Origin: Cycas panzhihuaensis
Taxonomy: Eukaryota; Cycadophyta
Reading direction: 5' to 3'
Assembly: GCA_023213395.1 (NCBI GenBank)
Contig: CM041465.1
Span: 111,297,741-111,361,740, forward strand
DNA length: 64,000 nt
The notes beneath the pieces are model-generated. The model searched no databases, was not told the origin of the DNA, and was given only the letters and a program-made list of their open reading frames with translations. Numbering within the stretch: position 1 is the stretch's first letter; each line of letters begins with the position of its first letter. Below, one piece after another: positions 50,818 to 62,289 of the stretch. The translations under genes were made by a program, and so were the position numbers.

Positions 50818-51090
50818 CTAGTTATATCTGGAGAAGCCATCCATTAAAGACATAACTTTGAAACTGGTTGTACGATTAATGATTTGATCAATAAAGGACA
50901 AAGGAAAGTTATCTTTAGGACATGCATTATTTATATCTCGAAAGTCAATGTAAATTTGGATCATCCCATTCTTTTTGGCAATGGGAAAGATATTAGAAAC
51001 CCACTTGGGGTAGTTGATGGAAGTGATTAATCTTACATCTAGGAGCTTTTCCACTTCCATTTTTACTGAAGTAGATAGTTTAGGATGAAG
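50818..51090 (-). pseudogene. pol (rt, part): Inverted N-terminal RT segment of gypsy K
   Basis: Minus-strand frame, open for 80 codons from 51060 and readable from about 51090 (HPKLSTSVK). It holds the first half of a gypsy RT: YPKWVSNIFPIAKKNG, IYIDFRDINNACPKDNFPL and motif A as SLMDGFSRYN. The sequence then breaks at 50817 without the expected continuation. The second half of the RT starts on the opposite strand at 51093, so this segment was inverted, with loss of about 40 codons between the halves. Confidence 0.88.
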
Positions 51091-51092
51091 AG

Positions 51093-53301
51093 GGTGCTAC
51101 TTATCAAAAGGCAATGCAATTTGTCTTCCATGGCCTCACAAATAAGACTCTTAAGGTTTTTATGGATGACATGATAGGCCTCTCTCTCAGAAGAGCCCAC
51201 CAGCCTAAGGATCTACATGCTATCTTCACATGATGCTGCAAGTACCATGCTAGTTTGAACCCACTAAAATGTGTGTTCACCGTAACTACTGGCAAGCTCT
51301 TTAGTTTTCTTATCTCTAAATAGGGGATCTAGATTGACCCTGACAAGATCAATGCTATTCTAGATATGTCCTACCCAAAACATAACACCAAGTCAAGTTG
51401 TTTTTGGGTAGGTTGGGTTTCCTTAGGCATTTCCTCGTAGACTTTGCCATAAATGCCAAACCCTTGACTAACTTGTTAAAGAAGTAGGCACCATTTGTAT
51501 GGTTTACCAAACCCTAGGAGGTATTCCAAGAGCTCAAAAATGGCTTGGCCTCTACCCCAATCCTGGCACCCCCTCTCTTTGATTGCCCATTCATTAGTTA
51601 TGCCCCGGCCACTAATGAGTCCTTAGGAGCCATGCTAGCCCAAGAAGATGATTCAGGAATTAAGCATGCCATATATTTCATCAGTCGTATAGTAGTTGTA
51701 ACTAAGCTTAACTATTCCCCTACCAAGAAGGAGTGCCTAGCTTGGTTTATATGACCAAGAAATTCAAACATTACCATTTTAGGAATACCATTCACATGAT
51801 CGTGCAATCTGATCTACTGAGGTACCTTTTGTCTTAATATGACTTGACTAAAAGGATATGTAAATGGGCCATCCTCCTTCAAGAATATGACCTCAAAATC
51901 ATCAACAAGAAATTGAAGAAAGGAATGGTAGTTGCTGAGCAACTAGCTGATGCCCCCATCCCTAACCCTTTAAACCTTCTAGTTGATAATTCCTTGCCTA
52001 ACGAGCCTATCTTCACCATCCAAGACTCGTCACCCGATCCACTGGCTAGTAGTGAATGGTAAGGGGATATTGTACAATATCTTACCCAGCAACAATACCC
52101 TCCTAACACTGGCGACAAGGTAAAGCCATAAGTTAGGACTACTATTAGGTAATATTTCCTTATAGAAGAAGTATTGTACAAGAGATCTTTTGATGGGATC
52201 CTCCTTCGCTATATCAACCCTAATGAAGCAAACCAAATCCTTTGCGATTGCCACAATGACATTTGTGGAGGCCATTTTGGAGGCCAATCCATGACCTAGA
52301 GGATCCTTCACATGGACTACTATTAGTCGTCCCTCTTCAAGGACACTCATGCTTATACATTGTGTTGCTGAAGGTGCCAAGAGCACACCAATGTCATCCA
52401 CTTGCCTTTCGAGGCCCTCCATCCTATCATCTCCCTATGGCCTTTTCCCTAATTGGGATTAGACCTTACTGGAGCCATAACTCCACCCTCCTCATCGTAA
52501 CATGAGTTCATCTTAACTGTGAAAGAGTACTTCACCAAATAGGTTGAAGTAATCCCACTATCAACTACTACTAGCAAGACTATTGCTACTTTTATCTATC
52601 AGCATATTATCTATCGATTCGGGGTCCCAGACATCTTGATCATAGATAATGACTCACCCTTTTGCAATAAGGAAATGGATGAACTCTATGGGAAGTTCAA
52701 GATATCCCATAAGACCTCCTCTCCTTATTATCCCTAAGCTAATAGCCAAATTGAATCCTTCAATAAAATCCTCATTAATATTTTAAAGAAAATAGTTGCC
52801 TAGTCCCAAATGGATTGGCACCTCCAACTCCCTTTTGCTTTATGGGCTTATCATACTTCTATTCACATATTGACATGGATGACTTCATTCTCCCTTGTGT
52901 ATGGGACTGAGGTGGTCCTCTCATTAGAAGTTGAGATCCCTTCCTTGCAAGTTTACCAGCAAGGTCTTATCGATGAGGAATCGTTCTTCCATGCTTTCCT
53001 CCTTGATCTCAAAGCCTTAGATGAGAAACACTTGATGGCCTACCAAGCAAACCTTGCCTCTAAGGCTACAACACAAAGAGCATATGATAAACATCTTCAT
53101 CCCCATCCTCTAAATCTTAGGTACCATATCCTCAAGCTCAAATATCTCCATGATCACTTATCCGAGTTTAGGCCTAAGCAGGTTGGCCCTTTTGTCATTC
53201 TCAAGAGCCTTGATAATGGTGCATATAGGATAGTGATATTAGAGGATCCTAAATTTGAAAAGGCCATAAATGATAAATTCCTAAAGAAGTTTTATGTGTG
53301 A
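51093..53301 (+). pseudogene. pol: Degenerate gypsy pol of K: RT end, RNase H, integrase
   Basis: Plus-strand continuation of K. The RT resumes with GATYQKAMQFVFHGLTNK and the active-site box VFMDDMI near 51161-51181. RNase H: the open stretch 51545-51754 contains NESLGAMLAQEDDSGIKHAIY and ELNYSPTKKE-like sequence. Integrase: zinc region about 52250-52390 (CHNDICGGHFGG to RCQEHTN), GLDLTGAI near 52460, DILIIDNDSPF near 52630 and SSPYYP.ANSQIESFNKIL near 52718-52770. 52810-53301 is open for 163 codons and ends KFLKKFYV with TGA at 53299-53301. The NNACPKD and GATYQKAM motifs suggest a Tat-type gypsy. Confidence 0.9.
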
Positions 53302-53373
53302 CTATTTCTACTTTTGAGTAGGATAGTCACACCCCTCTTTCACTCTGAAATGAGCCTAAACTACCACTCTAAG
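53302..53373 (+). other. K 3' flank and L target site
   Basis: Short K sequence after the pol stop, ending in the L target site CTAAG (53369-53373). K resumes at 60947. Confidence 0.8.
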
Positions 53374-53685
53374 TGAAAGAGGTTAATGTATCAAGGTTAT
53401 TTGTGTAGATTAATTATATGACCATAGGATATATTGATTAGCAGTAGTCTCTTAATGAAATACACTTTATGTGCATTTAGATGTAATTTCAGGTTCATGT
53501 CATTAGGTAGGAAAATCCTAACCCTAATGCTCACCCTCAATAATAAAAGACGAAATCTTAAGGAGGGAGTTATTATTCATTCTCGCCTCCGAGCTTGCTC
53601 ACATATCCTATTTCATATCTTTTTCATTCTCCATTTCCATTGTGTACATGTGAGTAATTTATTCCCTAGATCCATCCTTCCTTCA
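53374..53685 (+). repeat. 5' LTR of element L
   Basis: 312 bp, TGAAAGAGG to CCTTCCTTCA. Contains a conserved TGCACTTTATGTGCATTT-like inverted motif near 53462 and ATTAGG...AATAATAAAA (possible polyadenylation signal) in the centre. Confidence 0.96.
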
Positions 53686-53687
53686 TA

Positions 53688-53700
53688 TGGTATCAGAGCC
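53688..53700 (+). promoter_or_regulatory. Perfect tRNA-Met PBS of element L
   Basis: TGGTATCAGAGCC, two bases after the LTR. This is the standard plant copia initiator-Met primer site. Confidence 0.95.
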
Positions 53701-55630
53701 AGAAGAGGATCTATTCACTCCATTCCACTTGCATGGAGTCATTTTGTCTCTCCTTCACCTTCAATTTGAAGTATTGAGAGTGCATTCATCATTTTTTAAC
53801 ATTTTGAGACCTTAAAATTACAGTACTTTGCATGTTGCTATATTCTATATGTGTTCAAAAATTTGAAGGCGAAGAATATAGGTTTTTGAAGCCATTTAAC
53901 TGCCAGAACAATCTTAGAAGCATTAAAGGCCTACAATTTCATGAAAAATTTGACCATCTCAGATTTTGATGGGATTTAACATGGAAAGTCACCTTGACTA
54001 GAGGATCATTTTTTTCTTCTAGAGTAACTTCAAATTTAGCCTACAACAATGCGTTTTAGCTAAAATAAAAGGGTAAAATTTATAGATAAGTGATTTAAGG
54101 CACTTCTCTCAATGAAATAGTTTAATTATAAGCTAAAACTTTGAAAGTTTTATTAATGGATCTGGTAGATTTATGTCTTGGGATCATTTTAAGATGAATA
54201 TTATCAAATTTCATCCATTGGTTAGTGAGATATATGTAGTTTTCTCACGATTACTGAATTTGCCTACTCAACCCCATAAAGGACATTGTGAGGGCATTTT
54301 GGGTATCTTTTTGGATGATTTTGGAGATGGTGCAAAAGAAAAAGTTGATGTACGTATCAAAATGTAACTTTTGACATATTGAAGTTCAGATTCTAAGACA
54401 GTGGATCTTGCAGGATTTTACTTTTGTGCTTTTTTGGGCAGAAATATTTCTGTGCCTTTTTAGAAATCTAAATTTATAACTCTATTATAAATAATATTCT
54501 AAACACTTTTTCCTTCTTTCATAAATTTATATTTTATCATTTAGGGCTTTATATTTGTAATTTTTAGAAAAAAATGCCCATTTATCATTATTTATAAATT
54601 TTGTGAAAAAATTATAAAATAGTGCAAAATAGTGTGCATATAGATTTAGAAAAATCAGCATTTTAGTGGAAAGTTTATCTACCTTTTATCCCATTATGGA
54701 TTTTGTATCAAAACTTCCAAAAACATATAAAGCAAGGGAAAGCTTAGATCAGAAACAACATCTGGTTCCCCTACTAAATCTAGAATGCTTTTTCTATTTG
54801 CACACATAGCATAAAGCATAAAAAAAGTAGTAACAACAACAAAGTAAGCATGAAAAGTAAGTAAGTACATTTGGTAAGTTTCTATTTCAGTTTTTAGTTA
54901 TTTAGAAGCAACTTATATTATTCCGAAAAGGAATCTCGCTTGTATGGTTTATACTGCCAGTTCTTGACTTGTGCACACACTCGCCTTGGTTGAAATAGAC
55001 CATAGTTAGCCAAAGTCCAGGCCCTAATGGAGATATGAGTTTCGTACTAGGTCTGGTCTTAACTAGAATAGCAGTAAAGAGACAAGTTAGCCATAATTAT
55101 GACCTCCAATTAGGGATAATCCTAATAACCATGTAGGAAAACTAAAAACCTTAATGCAAGATTAAAATTAACCCAATCTAATATTTGTCATAGCCATGGG
55201 ATACGCAGTACGATTTGACTCTTTGGAGGAGGTATATAGCTACTTATTGATGAACTAGGTGAGAACTAGGAGTACCTAGGCTCCACTATGACTTGGATTT
55301 CATCACCAAGAACAGGTGCGGGTATCGCAGGTGAAGACCGTAATCGTATACTAGAAGCCTTAGGTATCGAAACCTCACCTATATTTAGTCATAAGCTAGA
55401 GGTTAGTGGCATGACACATCACCACTCTTTGCCAGATTTATATTAGGCCTCATTCTTACATCATTGCTTATACTTTTTTTTGTTGAAAAATACTTAATCA
55501 TTTCTTGCTTCTCATCATAGCATTTATTTCTACATCCTTGTTGTGATAGGTGTACTAATCACATATGCTAGTGGCACATACTTCTATCATCTCTTCTACT
55601 TCTTCATCATCACCATGTCACCTTAATTCA
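53701..55630 (+). other. Long leader of element L
   Basis: About 1.9 kb with no sense gene, much longer than usual for copia. It is conserved in B. The minus strand at about 55200-55410 reads IPKASSIRLRSSPAIP and DEIQVIVEPRYS, similar to the open minus-strand frame of B at 4755-4955. Confidence 0.7.
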
Positions 55631-58600
55631 AGCAGAATGTTAACTGCATATTGAAAGATTAAAAAAATTAGGATTTGTGGTACACTAGAGTTAAAAATGT
55701 TGCAAAGTATGAAGGCCTTTGGAGAGCCCATTTGCAACCTACACCCATCATATCATCAATAGCTACAACACCTACTTCTAGTGGATCCACCACAACAGCT
55801 CTTATAAATATTGCATCCAAACTACAATGGGAGATAGATGATGAAAATATTCGTGCAAGAATTCTATTGGTCACTAATCACTCCTTGCACAACTTGATTA
55901 ATGAAGAGTAACATGATACAGCCTAGAAGGTCTTTGAAGTTCTCAAAAAGAACTTTGATGCCAAGTTAGATTTAGAATTTATTCATCTTGTTCTAAAAAT
56001 GAACAAATAAAAAATGCATAAGAGGCAAGCTCATAAGACAATAAATCTCGTTCAACCAATCAAACATGAAATTGATAAATATTTTAAGACCTAATGTATC
56101 ACTTAGGCATTCTTGATCCAGTCATGTCTACATGTCCCTAATTATAAAAACTTGCTTGGAAGTCTTCAATTTAGTGGAACATTGAAGACACTCAACTTTA
56201 AAGCACTTGCTGAGAAGTTTATAGAATTTGACAAGACCTTTGATACAAACTTTGTAGCCTCTAACTCTCTTCTAGATGTAGCCTTTGAGGTGGAAGAAGA
56301 AGTTTGCTACACAAAAAATCAAGGTCCCTCTCGTGGAAGAGGAAATAGCCAAGCAAGAGGAAGAGGAAGAAATAAGGAAAATCATCCACAAGGTTAATCA
56401 AACACTTAGTCACAACCTTAACAATCTTAAGGCTAAGATCCATCTCAACAAAGAGCAAGATTGTCAAGCCAAACCAGTATCTCTTTAGGGACTAGTAATC
56501 AAACTATTATTTGTGATCGATATAACCATAAAGGATACTTAGTAAAAGACTATAGAATTTCCACTTATAAGTTGGCCAAATTCCAACTAAAACATGGAGC
56601 TCACAATGTTGAAAAAACTTGTGAAGAATCCTTTAGTGGTGTAGGTTTTGTACAATCACACTTTTAAAAAATTGAGGGATCTTCAGCATCACATGTCATT
56701 GATCAATCAAAGAGATACTTTAAAGCTCGATATGGATATATCACTTGTGAATTCCCTTCACCAATGCCAAGGCCTATTAGAATTGCCAATAGTATGTCTT
56801 TAATCGAAGGACAGTGGATCATGGACATATGAGCAACTCAACATATGACAGGTAATCACAATCTATACCAAACATTTGAATCAAATGTTTAAGGAGTTGT
56901 TCATATGGCTGATAAATCACAACAACCTATTGAAGTAATTGGTAACATTCGTCTAAAACTCCCAGGATTAGAAGATTTTACATTGCATGATGTCTTATAC
57001 ATATCAAATCTTAAACAAAACCTACTCTCCTTATCCACACTTGTCTCTTGTCGATTTGATATGAGTGTAACTGCAAATGACCAGACTCTCTAGGTCATTT
57101 ACTCTCCAATTAATCAAGTGGTCTTAATTGGACATCTGTTTAGCAAACTCTTTTGACTGAATGACTCTTCATCTTCTGAAGCCCATTGTACCCAAAGCCC
57201 TTGTATCGATGAAGAATTTACATTTAATTCTATCTTGACCCATACAACGTTGTCACTAGAAGCTCTTTAGCATTCTCACATGGGCCATGTTCATATTGAT
57301 AGACTTAGGAATCTTTCTAACACTCTTCCAAATCTTCTAAAGTTCTCCTCTAAGTCCTTTAAATGTGAAGCTTATATCATTGCCAAATCTCATCGATAAC
57401 CCTTTCCCAGAAGTCAGTGGAAATCAAGCCATATATTACAATTGGTACACTTTGATCTGTGTGGACCAATGGCCACTCCTTCAATGAAGGGAAAATTATA
57501 TTATATCTATTTCATTGATGATTTTACTAGAAACGTATAGGTAGCTTTTCTACACAAGAAAGATAAATCCTTTTGTGTATTCAAAGAATTCAAAGCCATC
57601 ACTGAAAAAGAGTTAGGTTATTAACTCAAATGTCTTCGAACTAATAATGGTGGCAAATATACCTCACATGAGTCTGGAAGCTACATTCGAGATAATGACA
57701 TTAAGAATCAAACAACAGTAGCAGATACCCCATAGTAAAATAAAGTTGTCAAGTGCATGAATAGGATAATCATGAACATGACTTGGGCTATGTGGCTATA
57801 CAAAAATGTAGTTGCCTACCTATGGGATGAAGCAATCTGGACAATTGTTTATTGTGTCAATGTTGTTAGTCCATCAAAGGAAGGACAAGCACTTAATAAA
57901 AAGTGGTCAGGATAAGCCCCCATTGTTCACTACTTTAGAATTTTTTACTCTACATGCTATGCCCATATTCTGGATGTAGATCAAAATAAACTCTATCTAA
58001 GGACACTTAAAGACATCTTTGTTGGATACCCTATGGATAAGAAAGGTTATAGGGTCTTTATACCTTCACAACAAAAAATCATCATTACCAAAGATGTTGT
58101 TTTTGTAGAGATAGAGGATTAGCTACTTAAATTAGACTCCAAAGTACCCTCATGCCACTATAATTATGTTATCAAGTATGATGTTCAGATTCTAAAATTT
58201 TGGGGGGGGACAAACATAAATTACTCCAAATATTAGAAGTTGACAATAGAGCCTTAGAGAATACAAGTTGTGACTCTGAACCAATGAGTGTACATCTAGC
58301 ACCATCCTTTGAAGATAATAGAGTTGACAAAGGTAAAGCCATTATAGAAGAACCATCCTCTCCACCTTCAGTTGAGAAAGGAAAAACAGTGGTAGAAGGA
58401 CCATCTTCCTCAGGCGCATCAACATCCTCCTCACAAAATAATCATTTTAATGAGTAAGATGAGAACTAGGAGGTTGAGGAAATAAAGACTTCATTCCCAA
58501 CTCGAGGATCTCAAGAAGCCCTCCAACTCAATAAGGACATACGACCAGATGAGATGGGAAAAACTAGCACTTGAAGTGCCCATAGAGCCAGGATGCAGGA

Positions 58601-60139
58601 ATTATTATATACTAAACTTGAACCAGTAGAACTACATCTTACTCTTAGTGAAGAGCCCCTAACGTACCAAGAAGTTGTCAAACATATAGTTTGGAGAAAT
58701 TCCATGAATGAAGAGTACCAATCCCTTATCAATAATGGTACATAGGAGCTCGTTAATCTACCACTTGGTAGAAAGGTAGTTCAAAATAAATGGGTGTTCA
58801 AAAACAAATATAGATCAGATGACACCCTTGAAAACCACAAGGCGAGGTTGGTAGCTAAAGGATTTACACAAAGGGAAGGCATCAACTGCATTAAAGTCTT
58901 TACACCTACAACCAAGTGGCCTACAATTAGAACTCTTGTGGCCTTGGCTACTTAAAAAGGTTGGAAAATCCACTAACTCAATATTAAGATCACGTTTCTC
59001 AATGGAGATCTTGAAGAAGAAATTTATATGGCTTATCTAGAAGGATATGAGATTGAAGGTCAAGAGCATAAGGTTTGCAGGCTTAGAAAGTCCTTGTATG
59101 GCCTTAAACAAGTCCTCTGTGCTTGGTTTTCCAAGTTTTCTGAAAGGATGAGGTAACTTAGATACGAGGTTTGTGACTATCAAGATATTGATGCAACATT
59201 ATTCATCAAGTGCTATAAGGATAAAGTCACTTATTTCATAATCTTTATGGATGACATGCTAGTAATTGGTAATAGTGAACAGGTAATAAGCCAGCTGAAA
59301 AAGGACCTTGGTATAACGTTTGAATTATCTGACCTTGGTTTGATGAAATATTACTTGGGAATTGAAGTAATACAAAAGAATGGAAAATTTTTCCTCTCCC
59401 AAGAAAAATACATCGATGATCTTCTAACTAACTTTTAGTTAGAAGATTCTCGACTAATGACTTTACTTATGGACCTTAATACCAAACTCTCAACTAAAGG
59501 TTAGATACTAAGGAGGCATACGTAATACTCTATAGGAAACTTATAGGTAGTCTCATCTATACTACTAATACAAAGCTAGATATTACACACTCTGTCAGCA
59601 TTCTTACTCATTACATGACAAATCCTAAGTAGAATCATTGGTAGTGAACAATGCAAGTGTTGAGATACCTTAAGACGACCAGTAAATATGGTCTATTATA
59701 GAAACCTAATTCAGACCTCAAGCTTTTTGCATACACAGACTTTGACTTTGTAGGAAATAAAGATACAAGAAGATCTACATCTAGGTATGTAGCATTTCTT
59801 GGAACAGTACCAATATCATGGAGATCCAAATGGCAGAAGATAGTTGCAGATTCAACTACCAAAGCTAAATACATTGTTGCTTCTAAGACTAGCAAGGAGG
59901 TGATATGGATTAGAAAATTATTGGAAATATTAAATATCACCCAAATAAGTCCTACCAGTATTCATGTGGATAATCAATTAGCAATCTACATGGCGAAAAA
60001 TCCAATATTTCATGATCATACTAAATACATAAGTACAAAAGTCCACAGGATTAGAGAACTTGTTCATGACGGTACAATTCAACTAGAATATTGCCCCACA
60101 ACAGATCAAGTGGTTGATATCTTCACCAAACCACTATAA
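55631..60139 (+). pseudogene. gag-pol: Degenerate copia gag-pol (element L)
   Basis: The best copy of the family. Gag is readable from about 55670 (LWYTRVKNVAKYEGLWRAHLQ), with a basic RGRGNSQARGRGR stretch near 56330-56370. The zinc knuckle relic CDRYNHKGYLVKDY (56511-56552) has two Cys changed to Tyr. Protease relic near 56812-56845 (MDI.ATQHMTG). Pre-integrase and integrase 57250-58100, with FDLCGPM, YFIDDFTR and RTNNGGKY, the last with one catalytic-type Asp now Asn. RT 58680-59440, with KSLYGLK and an intact FMDDM at 59244-59258. RNase H to DIFTKPL and TAA at 60137-60139. About 20-30 stops, mostly TAG or TAA, and few shifts. Confidence 0.94.
58202..58209 (+). promoter_or_regulatory. Internal G-run, candidate central PPT
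   Basis: A TTTTGGGGGGGGA run in the integrase-RT linker. The same place is G12 in A (323-334) and interrupted (GGGAAGGG) in B (about 7827). It resembles the terminal PPT of the family. Central PPTs exist in some Ty1-type elements; here this is an inference. Confidence 0.35.
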
Positions 60140-60647
60140 AAGGTGAAGTTTAAACAGTTCCAAAAGTAACTCAGCCTTAGGGCCTCTATCTTCTACTAAT
60201 CAAAGAAGATGGAAACAAGATCACCATACTCTATTCTCTTCGTGAAAACCCCTTATGGTCGCGGAAGAATAAGAGTAAGTCTCTGCTCTATCCTATTTGT
60301 GAAAACCCCATGTGGGCATGGAAGGATAAGGATTGTACTAGTTTTAGAAAATCAAAACTTGTGAAAACCTAAAAAGACATAGGGGATGACTAAATGGTAT
60401 ATAGAGACTTAGTAGATTAAGTTATATATTTAAGCTACTTGGCTATCAGGTTATATGAAAGAGCTACCTTAGCCATTTTGATTTATAAAAGGGGCTATAG
60501 ATCTTAGAAAGTCCATGGGTTTTTATTTCCCATGAAGGTTTTCCCACAAAAATATCATTTAGAATTACAATGTAATAGTGAGGTTCAAATGAAGACCTCA
60601 TAGAATAGATTTTCTCCAAAATGACCTTCCACCATTAAGGGGGGGAT
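60140..60647 (+). other. 3' UTR and PPT of element L
   Basis: Contains the family's 57-bp direct repeat (GTGAAAACCCC units near 60242 and 60300) and the PPT AAGGGGGGGA at 60637-60646, just before the LTR. Confidence 0.8.
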
Positions 60648-60946
60648 TGAAAGAGGTTAATGTATCAAGGTCATTTGTGTAGATTAATTAAATGACCTTA
60701 AGATATATTGATTAGCATTAGTCTCTGAATAAAATGCACTTTATGGGAATTTGGATGTAATTTTAGGTTTATGTCATTAGGCGAGAAAATCCTAACCCTA
60801 ATGCTCACCCTCAATAATAAAAGGTAAAATATCAAGGAGAGAGTATTATTCATTATCACCTCCAAGCTTGCTCTCATATCTTTTTCGTTCTCCATTATTA
60901 TTGTGTGAATGTGAGTGATTTATTTCCTAGATCCATCCTTCCTTCA
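60648..60946 (+). repeat. 3' LTR of element L
   Basis: 299 bp, TGAAAGAGG to CCTTCCTTCA. Slightly shorter than the 5' LTR through small deletions in its right half. Followed by CTAAG. Confidence 0.96.
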
Positions 60947-60951
60947 CTAAG

Positions 60952-61146
60952 TATACCGTTGTTCCTACTAATCAAAGGTGCAATGATTATTTAAGTGGAT
61001 TTGTATGCTCTTGTTTTCATTATTTGTGTTGTCTCTCTTCATCTCTTTCCTGAGGGAAACCCTCTCTTTTCTTAGTTGGGTAAGTAAACCTCATTCGCTT
61101 TTGAGCATGGAGTCGCTTCCTAACCTAGGCCCTTTCATTTAGGTAT
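60952..61146 (+). other. 3' flank of K between L and the solo LTR
   Basis: Continuation of the K 3' region, possibly its LTR: T-rich with TCTCTCTTCATCTC tracts. No second copy was found to confirm this. Confidence 0.4.
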
Positions 61147-61712
61147 TGTTGAGAAGACAAGGTCCTAATAACTTGAAATCACCACGAAGATCTAAACTAT
61201 TATTATAACTAGTTACAGGAATCGAAACTAAAATTTAACATGCAAGTTCTTAAACTAGAGATAATATAATAAAATGAACAAGAAAGCCAAGCATCACATA
61301 TACACTTGATATAATGTGGTAAAACCCTAGTAGTGTGTTCACAGTAATAACAACCAGCCACCCAGCTCCTCACAGTATATACATTACACTGATCACCGTC
61401 AACATAATGAAAATTTCCTTAAATCAGGATACATGAGAGAGTCATACAAGGCATAAATCTTGACCGTAGAATCTAGGGTATTTTGAATAAACAACCCTGA
61501 TTCTCTTCGTAATTTAATATACTTTTCAGTGATAGCTTTTTGCTTTAGGGGCTATCACCCCTGAACCCCCCTGGCTATCGGCCCCTGCACTCCCCTGGCG
61601 AAGGGGGGATCTCTCCCCCCTTGGAACACCCTAAGGAAGGTTTGAGGGGAAATCGCACTCCCAACCTATCAAGATTTTAGCCTCTAAACTATTGTTGTCA
61701 CATTATCTAACA
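61147..61712 (-). repeat. Solo LTR of copia family G
   Basis: 566 bp, minus orientation, TGTTGAGAAG to CTAACA on the plus strand: the reverse complement of the G LTR (TGTTAGATAATG...CTCTCAACA). Neither flank carries G internal sequence. The 5-bp flanks GGTAT (61142-61146) and TGTAT (61713-61717) match at four of five positions. It keeps more G+C than the LTRs of G (CCCCTGGCGAAGGGGGGATC block near 61590), so it is probably younger. Confidence 0.9.
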
Positions 61713-62289
61713 TGTATCTATACCCTTTAGTGGAGATTTCTTTGTGTTTCTATCATGTTCCCTCCTAGAAACATACGTGATGCTCTACCCTACCCTCATA
61801 CGTAGCCATCTCCTATATGCATGGTGCATATGTGTGCCTAATACGAGTGTGGCATTGCATGAAAGGAAGTACATGAGTATCATCTACATATAATACAATC
61901 AAAACCATAATGTAGCAATTGAATTAAAACTATCTAAGTGCATAGTCCCTCATGCATTAGTGTATCCGTATTCATATATGCTCATGTCCACCTCTGTATA
62001 TATCATCACAAACAAAATAACAATATCACAAACAAAACTAATAACATCATAAACATAAGAAACATCATCAAATATCAAAATGGGGTACCAATATATCCCA
62101 TGTCTACATATGTACAAAATCATATAGTACATCAAAATCATATGGTGCATCATCTTGGCAATATGCCCTAGGAAGCTGAAATCCTTGCAGGGAGGAGTAT
62201 AGTTAGATAACCATATGAGATGGAACTCCTTAGAGGTCTGAAGCTTTCCTGTCAAAATACATAGTGTACAAAATCTCTTGGATGCCATG
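61713..62289. other. DNA right of the solo LTR, no gene
   Basis: Contains a Met/Ile-rich 118-codon open stretch on the minus strand (61950-62306) without a recognisable motif, and an AACAAAATAACAATATCA-like short repeat near 62010-62060. Nothing else was identified. Confidence 0.45.

Larger units (their letters stand above)
53374..60946 (+). mobile_element. Full-length copia element L (family A/B/L)
   Basis: 7.57 kb element with LTRs of 312 and 299 bp, a perfect PBS, about 1.95 kb leader, gag-pol relic and PPT. Perfect target-site duplication CTAAG (53369-53373 and 60947-60951). It sits in gypsy K just after its pol stop. It is the reference copy for A and B. Its two LTRs differ at roughly a tenth of positions by eye, so it is not recent. 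Confidence 0.96.

Noticed and set aside
51879-52422. Minus-strand ORFs of 100 and 130 codons
   Set aside because: Antisense shadows of the K RNase H-integrase frame, which shows the real motifs on the plus strand.
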